This document shows, in pieces, positions 16,623-25,358 of a stretch of 37,836 bases of DNA; the stretch's first letter is position 1, and the number at the start of each line of letters is the position of its first letter. Made by a program: the position numbers and the translations under genes. The notes under the pieces are model-generated. The model was not told where the DNA came from, ran no database searches, and saw only the letters and a program-made list of their open reading frames with translations. This stretch comes from Clostridiaceae bacterium. GTDB lineage: Bacteria > Bacillota > Clostridia > DSM-8532. The stretch is taken from positions 1-37,836 of the forward strand of contig JAAYTU010000125.1 in NCBI GenBank assembly GCA_012523705.1, written 5' to 3'.

Positions 16623-17807
16623 TTGCTATTTCTTAGTGTGGAAAACCAAGTTTTTCTAATTTTAACAATAAGCTTTACCTTCTTGTTTTTTATTGGTGCA
16701 TTGGTAATAAGAATTCAGCCCAAAAAAACAAGAGCCTTTGCTATGGGGTTTATTATACCTTTGGTTCTAAGCATCATGGCATTCATGTCAGCCACATACA
16801 ATAATCATGACGCGTTTGTTTTATTAATTATATCCCATATTATGCTATTATTAAACTGCTCCCTGGTAATGCTGCAGGTACCGAAGTCCTCTGCGTTGGG
16901 ATTTTTCTATTTTTCACCCTTCCTTTTTTTAGGATTAGGCATTTACCTGTCTTTTACAGGCACTTACCAAAAGCTGTCCCTAGTTTTTACTATTTTTGTT
17001 CTATCATTTTTGCTTCTTAATCTTGTACTCTTAATAAATACGTTGTTCCATAAAGATAAGAGCCAGGCCCCCGGATATGCAGGACTGTTCGTAATGGCAT
17101 TCGCTATGGTTCCCTGGACTTATTCTTCCCAAATAGGTGTCGAAGTTCTTTTATTGCTCTTTATAGGCTACATATGCTGCTTCGTATACTTATATAAGAA
17201 TTCTCTGGGGTTCTTTTTTAAAGATTATGAGCGAAAAGCTGATTCTCTAAAAAAAATGAATATATCTATTCAATCTGAGGTTATACGGCGTGTAGAGGAG
17301 ATAGAGCGTTCCAACAGAAGGCTGCTGGAAAAGTCCAAAACAGATAGTATGACTGGTCTCATGACAAAGGCCGCCATTCTTGACAGGCTCTATAATATGA
17401 TAGAACGCTCCCCCAGAGAGTCATTGTCAGTTCTGATGTTTGATATAGATTGTTTCAAGAAGATAAATGATAACCATGGCCATCAGACCGGGGATCTGTG
17501 TATCAAAAGCGTTGCAAACTTTATACGCACCTCTTTTAGACAGGGTGATTTATCTGGTAGATTCGGAGGGGATGAATTCATTATTCTGCTTCCAAGTACA
17601 CCCTCTGTAAAAGCATATACAATTGCTGAACGGTTAAGAGAAACTGTTCAAAGGAAATCCAATCCACCCATAACAATTTCAATCGGAATTGCGACTTATC
17701 CACATGATGCAAGTACTGCCGACCAGATAATCGAAGCCTCTGACAAGGCGCTCTACGCTTCTAAAGAAAAAGGTCGTAATTGTGCAACTCTTTACTCAGA
17801 TATATAA
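16623..17807 (+). CDS. membrane-bound diguanylate cyclase (GGDEF)
   Basis: Predicted to make cyclic di-GMP from two GTP. Residues 1 to about 195 contain roughly seven membrane helices of no named sensor type; about 200-240 is a coiled-coil linker; the GGDEF domain runs from about 240 to the end (394 aa). The active site GGDEF is intact at 315-319 and the product-binding inhibitory motif RxxD (RQGD, 306-309) sits exactly five residues before it, so feedback inhibition is expected. DIDCFKKINDNHGHQTGD, the metal and nucleotide-binding segment, is also intact. The start is the TTG at 16623, seven bases after GGAGG; an upstream in-frame TTG at 16599 has no such site. Confidence 0.9.
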   Translation: MLFLSVENQVFLILTISFTFLFFIGALVIRIQPKKTRAFAMGFIIPLVLSIMAFMSATYNNHDAFVLLIISHIMLLLNCSLVMLQVPKSSALGFFYFSPFLFLGLGIYLSFTGTYQKLSLVFTIFVLSFLLLNLVLLINTLFHKDKSQAPGYAGLFVMAFAMVPWTYSSQIGVEVLLLLFIGYICCFVYLYKNSLGFFFKDYERKADSLKKMNISIQSEVIRRVEEIERSNRRLLEKSKTDSMTGLMTKAAILDRLYNMIERSPRESLSVLMFDIDCFKKINDNHGHQTGDLCIKSVANFIRTSFRQGDLSGRFGGDEFIILLPSTPSVKAYTIAERLRETVQRKSNPPITISIGIATYPHDASTADQIIEASDKALYASKEKGRNCATLYSDI

Positions 17808-17962
17808 ATCTTCCTAGAATTAGAACTGAATTAGAAGTATATTAAACTATACCATAAAGCCTTGTTTGTGACATCGGCTTTTGATATATTCAAAATGTCC
17901 TCCTGCCTTTTGTTATTTTAGAAAGAATTATGGGCAGGCATAATAAGATGGGCGGTGTTAAT

Positions 17963-19288
17963 ATGAATAAATCAGAATATCTAATGATTTTATACGATAC
18001 ATTAAACGATGTTCCTTCAGATGTCAGAACTGGTATTGTCAGCGAATACCGGGACTACTTTAACAAGGAGCTTGAAAAGGGAAGAACCGAAGAAGAAATC
18101 ATAATGTCATTAGGAGACCCTGTTACATTAGCATATGCTGCTAAGCAAATGCGAGGCTACGGGCAAAAGCGCAATGAAGATTTTAATATACCAGTACGCC
18201 GCAAGAGGGGTTCGGGAACCAGAGTGGGAATAATATTTATAATTATCGGAGTTTTTGTTATTATGGGAACAGGCGTTCTCGGTATTGTTTTCAACTTTAC
18301 AGGACTCTCAGATATGGGATTATCAAATAAAATAGATGTTAATGAATACCATGAAGCTAATTTGGACTCCATTAAAAAAATAATTATAAAGAATAGCAGT
18401 TCTGATGCTTTGATAGATACTACAACTACTGACAAGGTCAGCGGGCTATTAAAGGGCGTTGTCAGAAACTCAGATTCTCCCTATCTAAGCATGCAAACTA
18501 CAGGAGATACATTGCTGATAGAAGTTAAGTGGCCAAAAAAAAGTGTACTGTTCTTTTCTAGTAATCTGGATCTTCATATATCTGTCCCCAAAAGTTTTAA
18601 GGGAGATATTGAGTATACCAGTTCCTCGGGCAATCTTGAAATGTCTGAGATGTCTATAGACAATCTTATTCTGAGGTCGAGCTCCGGAGATATTGAAATC
18701 CAGGATGTGGAAATAAATAATAGATTTAAGCTGTCCTCTGTATCAGGAAATTGTAAAATCATTAGTCTATCGGCAAACAACATGGTTTACCAGTCTACCT
18801 CAGGCGACATGTTTTTTACTAACATAATTGTTAATGAAGATATTCTTATTAACAGCACCTCCGGCAATTCAAAATTGTCAGAAATTGAATGTAATAAGCT
18901 CAGCATTGACAGTACCTCCGGCGATATCAATATAGAAGAAGCCCAACTGAATCTTCTTTCAATAGAATCAAAGTCGGGCAACGTAACTGTAGATAACCTT
19001 GATGGCGCAGTCCAGACTGAAACCACCTCAGGCGATACTAGTCTTTTATTATCCAATGTAAAAGATAATGTCTATATAAAGTCTATAAGCGGAAATATAA
19101 ACCTTTACCTGCCCGATAATATAGGTTTTACCCTTAACAGCAAATCAGCCTCAGGAAATATAAACTGCGAGTTTAGCCTGCAAGACATTAGTAAAGGCAA
19201 GAATTATCTTACCGGTGTCTACGGCAATGGCGAGGTAGATATAAGCATAAGTGCAACGGCAGGAAATATTAATATCAAAGAGAACTAG
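17963..19288 (+). CDS. HAAS-domain membrane protein with DUF4097-like beta-helix repeats
   Basis: Residues 1-65 match the HAAS (DUF1700) helical domain (MNKSEYLMILYDTLNDVPSD... EYRDYFNKELEKGRTEEEI). A membrane segment follows at about 88-112, and then a large extracytoplasmic DUF4097-like domain (about 130-441). That domain carries S-x-S-G-(N/D) repeats with glycines at 223, 242, 262, 281, 301, 320, 339, 357, 377, 398 and 434, i.e. one every 18-21 residues, as expected of beta-helix turns. HAAS proteins are usually beside a PadR-family repressor; none is here. The ATG at 17963 is chosen because HAAS proteins begin this way and GGGCGGTG precedes it; an ATG 33 bases earlier is possible. Function is unknown. 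Confidence 0.82.
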   Translation: MNKSEYLMILYDTLNDVPSDVRTGIVSEYRDYFNKELEKGRTEEEIIMSLGDPVTLAYAAKQMRGYGQKRNEDFNIPVRRKRGSGTRVGIIFIIIGVFVIMGTGVLGIVFNFTGLSDMGLSNKIDVNEYHEANLDSIKKIIIKNSSSDALIDTTTTDKVSGLLKGVVRNSDSPYLSMQTTGDTLLIEVKWPKKSVLFFSSNLDLHISVPKSFKGDIEYTSSSGNLEMSEMSIDNLILRSSSGDIEIQDVEINNRFKLSSVSGNCKIISLSANNMVYQSTSGDMFFTNIIVNEDILINSTSGNSKLSEIECNKLSIDSTSGDINIEEAQLNLLSIESKSGNVTVDNLDGAVQTETTSGDTSLLLSNVKDNVYIKSISGNINLYLPDNIGFTLNSKSASGNINCEFSLQDISKGKNYLTGVYGNGEVDISISATAGNINIKEN

Positions 19289-20529
19289 AATGACCAGCTC
19301 TCTAAGTATTTCGCCTGCTCTTCTGTAAGAGTATCTATAGTAATGCCAAGGCTTTCTAGCTTCATCTTTGCAATTTTTTCATCTATTTCTTCAGGGATAT
19401 CAAAAACCTTAGGTTCAAGCTTGCCCTTGTTTTCAAGAATATACAGGGCACTTAGAGCCTGAACGGCAAAGCTCATGTCCATAATTTCTGCAGGGTGGCC
19501 ATCGCCACAGGCTAAATTCACAAGCCTTCCCTCTCCTAGAAGATATAGAATTCGACCATCATCCAAAGTATAACCCATAATGTTTTTCCTGTATTCTTTA
19601 ATGTCCTTTGAAAGGCTTTCTAAATCAGGTAATGATATCTCAACATTGAAATGACCTGCATTACAAAGAATCGCTCCATTCTTCATAACCTTGAAGTGCT
19701 GTCTGGCAATGACATTTTCACAGCCTGTGACAGTGATAAATATATCACCTATTGGTGCAGCTTCATCCATAGTCATAACATGGAATCCATCCATAACCGC
19801 TTCAATTGCCTTGACATGATCAATTTCGGTTACTATAACATTGGCTCCAAGGCCCTTCGCCCTCATTGCCACGCCCTTTCCACACCAGCCATAGCCGGCA
19901 ACAACTACAGTCTTTCCTGCGATAATAAGGTTGGTGGTTCTGTTAATCCCATCCCATACAGACTGCCCCGTACCGTAACGGTTATCAAACAAATGCTTGC
20001 ACATGGCATCATTTACCGCCATCATTGGCACCTTCAAAACATTATCCTTTTCCATGGCCTTAAGCCTTAAAATTCCGGTGGTTGTTTCCTCACATCCCCC
20101 CCAAACCTCTGGTATGAGATGACCAAGTTTGGTATGCAGGGCTGTAATCAGATCTCCGCCGTCATCAATAATAATGTTAGGGCCATGGGCCAAGGTCATT
20201 TCGATATGCTTCTCATATTCCTCAGGAGTTGAATTATACCATGCAAAAACATCAATCCCGTCAGCTGTCAGCCCTGCCGCAACGTCATCCTGTGTAGACA
20301 GTGGATTACTGCCTGTAACAGACATTTTCGCTCCTCCTGAAGCAAATACCTTTGATAAGTACGCAGTCTTAGCCTCAAGATGGACTGAAAGCGAAATTTT
20401 CACTCCTTCAAAGGGCTTGGTTTCAATAAACTGTTCCTCCAGGCTAGATAATATGGGCATGTACTTCTTAACCCATTCTATTTTCTGTCTTCCTTGCTCG
20501 GCAAGGGTTATATCACGTATTGAACTCAT
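19285..20529 (-). CDS. ahcY: adenosylhomocysteinase family protein, short Thermotoga/archaeal type
   Basis: An NAD-dependent hydrolase that splits S-adenosylhomocysteine (or possibly S-inosylhomocysteine) into nucleoside and homocysteine, keeping methylation running. The NAD site GYGWCGKGVAMRAKG, NPLSTQDDVAAGL, DNRYGTGQS and GHFNVEI are all present. At 414 residues it lacks the insertions and C-terminal extension of classical AhcY. In the nucleoside pocket the usual H-M-T-x-E-T reads H-L-E-A-K-T, as I remember it in Thermotoga and archaeal homologues. It follows pnp by 61 bp and starts with AAGGAGG 9 bases before ATG. Its stop overlaps the stop of the convergent HAAS gene in a shared CTAG. 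Confidence 0.9.
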   Translation of the reverse strand: MSSIRDITLAEQGRQKIEWVKKYMPILSSLEEQFIETKPFEGVKISLSVHLEAKTAYLSKVFASGGAKMSVTGSNPLSTQDDVAAGLTADGIDVFAWYNSTPEEYEKHIEMTLAHGPNIIIDDGGDLITALHTKLGHLIPEVWGGCEETTTGILRLKAMEKDNVLKVPMMAVNDAMCKHLFDNRYGTGQSVWDGINRTTNLIIAGKTVVVAGYGWCGKGVAMRAKGLGANVIVTEIDHVKAIEAVMDGFHVMTMDEAAPIGDIFITVTGCENVIARQHFKVMKNGAILCNAGHFNVEISLPDLESLSKDIKEYRKNIMGYTLDDGRILYLLGEGRLVNLACGDGHPAEIMDMSFAVQALSALYILENKGKLEPKVFDIPEEIDEKIAKMKLESLGITIDTLTEEQAKYLESWSF

Positions 20530-20552
20530 TTATTATTTTCCTCCTTATACAG

Positions 20553-20588
20553 GTGGCGAGACAGGGGACAGCTCTATGTCCTACCCCC
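20553..20588. repeat. possible remnant of a short palindromic repeat between pnp and ahcY
   Basis: The segment GTGGCGAGACAGGGGACA is followed by a hairpin, GGACA and TGTCC around six bases (20566-20581), extended by GG/CC across a two-base bulge. It resembles, from memory, the left arm of REP-like palindromes common in Clostridia; the right arm appears decayed. It lies in the ahcY leader, about 40 bases before the start codon. Confidence 0.35.
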
Positions 20589-20590
20589 TC

Positions 20591-21406
20591 CTACTCCCAG
20601 TTTTTAGTTATATCACTTACAAGAGTTGAAAACTTTTGGCTAACCTGTTTTCCTGTTTCAATTACCTCTTCGTGGTTCAAGGGCTGCTCTAAAATTCCTG
20701 CAGCCATATTTGTTATACAGGAGATTCCTAATACCCTCATGCCCATATGCCTTGCGGTAATTGTTTCGGGAACGGTGGACATACCAACCGCATCGGCACC
20801 TAAAGCTCTTAAAGCTCTTATTTCAGCAGGGGCTTCAAAGGAAGGACCTTTACAGTAACAATAAATACCTGATTTTAAATCTATACCAAGATTACGGGCA
20901 GATGCAATCGCAATATCCCTTAGCTTTTTATCGTATGCCACCGACATATCTGGAAATCTGGGCCCTAATTGATCCAAATTTTCTCCTCTTAATGGGTTTT
21001 CACAGAAAAAACTTAAGTGATCAGTGATAAGCATTAAATCCCCGGGAACAAAATCTGTATTAACGCCGCCTGCGGCATTTGTAACAATAAGATTTTGTAT
21101 GCCTAGGAGCTTAAATACGCGAATAGGATATATAACCTCACTCATATCATTTCCTTCATAGTAATGGAAGCGGCCTTTCATAGCCACTATCTTGCGGTTA
21201 TTTAATTCTCCAAAGATGAGCTTTCCATCATGGCCCACAACCGTTGTCTCAGGAAAATTCGGAATCAATTCATATGATATTTCAGTTTTGTTCTCAATAT
21301 AGTCTGCTAGGTTTCCCAGCCCTGATCCAAGAATAATTGCTATTTCAGGAATGAAATCAATCTTGTCCTTAATGTAATTAACAGTCTTTTCAAGTTTCTT
21401 CATCAT
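20591..21406 (-). CDS. punA: purine-nucleoside phosphorylase, trimeric 6-oxopurine type
   Basis: Phosphorolysis of inosine and guanosine to the free base and ribose-1-phosphate. The 272 residues contain ILGSGLG (phosphate loop), HDGKLIFG, KGRFHYYEG, NAAGG, GPSFEAPAEIRAL and GADAVGMSTVPE. The two residues that read the 6-oxo base in this class, a glutamate (in PSFEAP) and an asparagine (in CITNMAAG), are present, so adenosine should be a poor substrate. The start is the ATG at 21404-21406 with GAGAGGTG upstream; earlier in-frame codons lie before that site. It precedes ahcY, so the pair probably handles the nucleoside product of methyl-cycle recycling. Confidence 0.92.
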   Translation of the reverse strand: MMKKLEKTVNYIKDKIDFIPEIAIILGSGLGNLADYIENKTEISYELIPNFPETTVVGHDGKLIFGELNNRKIVAMKGRFHYYEGNDMSEVIYPIRVFKLLGIQNLIVTNAAGGVNTDFVPGDLMLITDHLSFFCENPLRGENLDQLGPRFPDMSVAYDKKLRDIAIASARNLGIDLKSGIYCYCKGPSFEAPAEIRALRALGADAVGMSTVPETITARHMGMRVLGISCITNMAAGILEQPLNHEEVIETGKQVSQKFSTLVSDITKNWE

Positions 21407-21530
21407 TTCTTTGCACCTCTCTTTTAAATAGTGGTTATATATCTTGTTTACCATTAATCATAGGGTCAAAAACCATATTTCCATACAATAGCTTCTTCAT
21501 ACTTGTATTAATAATACAACTGTTTTTGCC

Positions 21531-24500
21531 CTACATTGAGAAAAGTGATAATTGGCTACTTTGATCAAGTCCCTTAAGGCAACCGTGGCTCTCAAGAATT
21601 TCAATTACTGACTTTGACACACCTGATTTTATCTTTAATTCCTCAATGGAAACAAATTCCCCGGCTTTTTCTCTAGCCTCTACAATGCTGTTGGCAGCGG
21701 CCGTCCCCAGACCAGGCAATGAATTAAAGGGTGGCAGAAGCCCCCGGTCAGTAATTAAAACCCGGGTCGCATGAGATTTATACAAATCAACAGGCAAGCA
21801 CTTTATTCCCCTCAGATACATCTCTCTTGCCACCTCTAAATTGGTAATCTCATCCTTTTCGGTTTGAGTAGCATCTTTCCCCTTGGATTCAATATCAGCT
21901 ATCCTCTGGTTAACAGCATCAAGACCTTTAGATACAATATTTGCGTCAAAGGTATCTGCCCTTACAGATAAATAAGCTGCATAGAAGGCTTCGGGATGAT
22001 ATACTTTAAACCATGCAATACGGAACGCCATCATTACATATGCAGCAGCGTGGGCTTTAGGGAACATGTACTTTATTTTCTTACAGGAATCTATATACCA
22101 TTGGGGAACTTTGTTTTCGATCATTAAGCTTTCCTGCTCGGGCGTAAGGCCTCTGCCCTTTCTGACACTCTCCATAATCTTAAATGATTCCAAGGGGGGC
22201 AGGCCGTTCTGCATCAGATATATCATGATATCATCACGGGTACAAATAACCTGAGATAATGTAGTAACATTGTTTCTCACTAAATCCTGCGCATTATTCA
22301 ACCAAACATCGGTACCGTGAGACAATCCGGAAATTCGGATCAACTCCGCAAATGTAGTTGGCCTGGTATCCACAAGCATCTGACGGACAAATCTTGTGCC
22401 GAACTCAGGGACACCAAAAGTTCCTACCTCACTTTCCAAGTCCTCGGGAGAGACCTCCAAAGGCCCGGTACCGGAGAATAATTCCATTGTCTTTTTTTCT
22501 CCTATAGGTATGGTGGTTGCATCAACACCTGTCAAGTCTTCCAGCATCTTGATAACGGTAGGGTCATCATGGCCGAGAATATCAAGCTTCAATATTCTGC
22601 CGCTTATTGAATGATAGTCAAAGTGGGTTGTAATGATATTTGAACTAGTCTGGTCGGCCGGCCTTTGAATAGGAGTAAAATCATATATATCCTTGTAATG
22701 GGGCACAATCATTACTCCGCCCGGATGCTGACCGGTAGTCCTTTTTACACCGGTGCAGCCACCTGCCAGACGTTCAGTCTCAGCCCTTGTGCTTACTACT
22801 TCCCTCTCGTCCATATACTTTTTAACAAAACCATAGGCCGTTTTATCTGCAATTGTGGAGATGGTACCCGCTCTGAAGGTATAGCCTTTTCCGAAAAGCT
22901 CTTCGGTGTACTCATGGGCTCTTGTCTGATACTCGCCAGAGAAGTTCAAGTCAATATCAGGCTCTTTATCTCCATCGAAGCCTAGGAATGTTTCGAAGGG
23001 AATATCATAACCATCCTTTATTAGGGCCTGCCCACATACAGGACAGTCTTTTTCAGGCAAGTCAAAACCACAGGCTATGCTGGCGTCTTTTTCAAAGAAC
23101 TCAGAGTATTTACAGTTACCACATCGATAATGAGATGGTAAAGAGTTTACCTCTGTGATACCAATCAGATAAGCCACAAAGCTGGAGCCTACAGAGCCTC
23201 TTGAGCCAACTAGATAGCCGTCCTCAAGTGACTTTTTTACAAGCTTCTGAGCAATCATATACATTACTGAGAAGCCATTTTTAATTATAGAATTTAACTC
23301 CTTTTTCACCCTGGCTGAAACAAGCTCAGGCAACGGATCTCCATAGAGCTCGCGAGCCCTGTTCTCGCAGAGCCTTTTGATTTCATCCTCTGCCCCGTCC
23401 ATATGAGGGGGGAATGTGCCGTCCGGTATAGGCTCAACTACTTCTATAGATTCGGCTATGAGATTTGTATTGGTAACAACCACTTCATAGGCCTTGTCCT
23501 CACCTAAGTATTTGAACTCACTCAACATCTCTTCTGTGGTTCTGAAATACAAGGGTGCCTGTTGAACATCACTATATCCTTGCCCGGCTTGAAGAATTTC
23601 ACGGTATATATAATCATCAGGGTCTAAAAAATGAACATCACAAGTGGCTATTACTGGTTTATTGAGCTTGTCCCCCAGTTCAACAATTTTTCTGTTATAG
23701 TCCATAAGGGCTTCATCATCAGGCACATCACCACGTCTTACCATAAATTGATTATTACCTATTGGCTGTATCTCAAGATAGTCATAGTAAGTGGCAATCT
23801 TAATAATCTCTTCTTCAGGAAGCTGTTTATAAATTGCCCGGAAGAGCTCTCCTGCCTCACAGGCACTGCCTATGATCAGACCTTCCCTGTGCTTTTCAAA
23901 TAGACTCTTTGGGATACGCGGCCGTTTATAAAAATAATTTAGATGACTTTCTGATACTATCTTATATAGGTTTTTCAAGCCCTGCTGGTTCTTAACTAGG
24001 ATTACAGCGTGGTAGGTATCACAGTTTTTATAATCTATTTCACCCTTGCTGTTATATTGTTCATTGGCGATGAAATAAGCCTCTACGCCATATATAACTT
24101 TAATATCCTTGTCCTTCTTTTTAAGCTTATGTACTGTATTCTGGGCATCAGGAAAGGCCTGAGCCACGCCATGGTCAGTAATGGCAACAGCCTTATGTCC
24201 CCAAGAAGCAGCCCTGTTAATAATATCAGCCGTCGGGCATACTGCATCTAATTGGCTCATCTGAGTATGCAAATGCAGCTCAACCCTTTTAACTGGGGCA
24301 TTATCCATCCTGCTTTCAGTTTTAACATCAATTGGAAGAACATCCCTTGCTAAAACAACAAGCTCCTTGGAGTACATATCATATTGGGCTTCCCCGCTAA
24401 GTCTTACATACTGTCCCTTTACCAGTTTTTCCGATAAAAGCTTAAGCTCCTCTTCATCGGTAAAGAGCTTACATGTCAAGGATGAGGAGAAGTCGGTAAC

Positions 24501-25331
24501 ATCAAAGGTATATAAAAATCTTCCTGATTTAAGGCTCCTGGACTCTGCCTTAAGAATTTTGCCTTCAATAGTTATGGAACCTGAATTGGTAGTAACCATA
24601 TTCATTTTCATAACTTCGCCCCTTATACTTCTGCCGTATAAAATATTAGGATCCTTTTTAACAGACCTGCCCCTTCTTTTATACGGTGTCTTCCCTTCTG
24701 GGGAGGACTGAGTAGTCTTTGGCTTGCTATAGCCATCGGAATTGCTTTCACTAATAGCAGCCATCATCTCTGCAACTGCTTTAGCGTCCCTTTCTTCCTT
24801 CCTGGCAATATAGTCAACATTACTCTCATCATCAATCGAATCATAAAATTTAACCGCAATATCCTTTTGAAAAAGGTTATTAACGGCTTCTTCAATACAG
24901 CTATCCATACCGGCAGCTATCAAGATTGAAGAAGACTGATTGTTCAGCTTCACATTCAAAAACTTACCTGAAAGACTAAAATCAGCACATTCCAAAAAAG
25001 GATAGAATTGTTCCTTTTCAGCCTTTACCTTGCTTAGAACAAAATCTACCTGCCAGGGTTCAAATTGTGCAGCAATTTCAGGGGCAAAGCATGGCTTTAC
25101 TTTGACCTTAAGGTTAAGATCACAGGACAGCTCCTTCTCAAGGCCCTTTATCTGCTCAGGTTTTACACAATCATGACATTCTATATTTAGCTCTATTTTC
25201 TTATCGGTTTTGTAATAACAAAGATTCGTAATATAGGCTCTGGAAAAGACTTTCCTTAGCTTCTCATTTTCGCTGATATTTGTAAACGCCTCTAAAAGCG
25301 GGGCTTTTTTGAGAACGTCCTTATCCATCAT
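21531..25331 (-). CDS. polC: PolC, replicative DNA polymerase III alpha subunit without exonuclease domain
   Basis: The main replicase of low-GC Gram-positives. In order: N-terminal domain (1-230), OB fold (about 235-335), PHP domain (about 350-570), polymerase core with catalytic D792/D794 (PDIDLNF) and D917 (LDILGHDDPT), a zinc-binding insert (C737, C740, C763, C766), and a C-terminal clamp-binding motif QLSLF. The family normally has a DnaQ-type 3'-5' exonuclease inserted in PHP; here VEAYF (to 420) is joined to TYHAVILV (from 439) by 18 residues and no FDxETTG motif exists. At 1266 residues it is about 170 shorter than B. subtilis PolC, the size of that domain. The nine PHP metal ligands are all present. 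Either of two adjacent ATGs (25331, 25328) may start it. Confidence 0.95.
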   Translation of the reverse strand: MMDKDVLKKAPLLEAFTNISENEKLRKVFSRAYITNLCYYKTDKKIELNIECHDCVKPEQIKGLEKELSCDLNLKVKVKPCFAPEIAAQFEPWQVDFVLSKVKAEKEQFYPFLECADFSLSGKFLNVKLNNQSSSILIAAGMDSCIEEAVNNLFQKDIAVKFYDSIDDESNVDYIARKEERDAKAVAEMMAAISESNSDGYSKPKTTQSSPEGKTPYKRRGRSVKKDPNILYGRSIRGEVMKMNMVTTNSGSITIEGKILKAESRSLKSGRFLYTFDVTDFSSSLTCKLFTDEEELKLLSEKLVKGQYVRLSGEAQYDMYSKELVVLARDVLPIDVKTESRMDNAPVKRVELHLHTQMSQLDAVCPTADIINRAASWGHKAVAITDHGVAQAFPDAQNTVHKLKKKDKDIKVIYGVEAYFIANEQYNSKGEIDYKNCDTYHAVILVKNQQGLKNLYKIVSESHLNYFYKRPRIPKSLFEKHREGLIIGSACEAGELFRAIYKQLPEEEIIKIATYYDYLEIQPIGNNQFMVRRGDVPDDEALMDYNRKIVELGDKLNKPVIATCDVHFLDPDDYIYREILQAGQGYSDVQQAPLYFRTTEEMLSEFKYLGEDKAYEVVVTNTNLIAESIEVVEPIPDGTFPPHMDGAEDEIKRLCENRARELYGDPLPELVSARVKKELNSIIKNGFSVMYMIAQKLVKKSLEDGYLVGSRGSVGSSFVAYLIGITEVNSLPSHYRCGNCKYSEFFEKDASIACGFDLPEKDCPVCGQALIKDGYDIPFETFLGFDGDKEPDIDLNFSGEYQTRAHEYTEELFGKGYTFRAGTISTIADKTAYGFVKKYMDEREVVSTRAETERLAGGCTGVKRTTGQHPGGVMIVPHYKDIYDFTPIQRPADQTSSNIITTHFDYHSISGRILKLDILGHDDPTVIKMLEDLTGVDATTIPIGEKKTMELFSGTGPLEVSPEDLESEVGTFGVPEFGTRFVRQMLVDTRPTTFAELIRISGLSHGTDVWLNNAQDLVRNNVTTLSQVICTRDDIMIYLMQNGLPPLESFKIMESVRKGRGLTPEQESLMIENKVPQWYIDSCKKIKYMFPKAHAAAYVMMAFRIAWFKVYHPEAFYAAYLSVRADTFDANIVSKGLDAVNQRIADIESKGKDATQTEKDEITNLEVAREMYLRGIKCLPVDLYKSHATRVLITDRGLLPPFNSLPGLGTAAANSIVEAREKAGEFVSIEELKIKSGVSKSVIEILESHGCLKGLDQSSQLSLFSM

Positions 25332-25358
25332 GCAATCTCCTTTAAATAGAGGCTTTCA

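Noticed and set aside
21471-21530. Terminator in the polC-pnp gap (TTGTATT/AATACAA stem)
   Set aside because: The 7-bp AT-only stem has a three-base loop and no T-run follows it.
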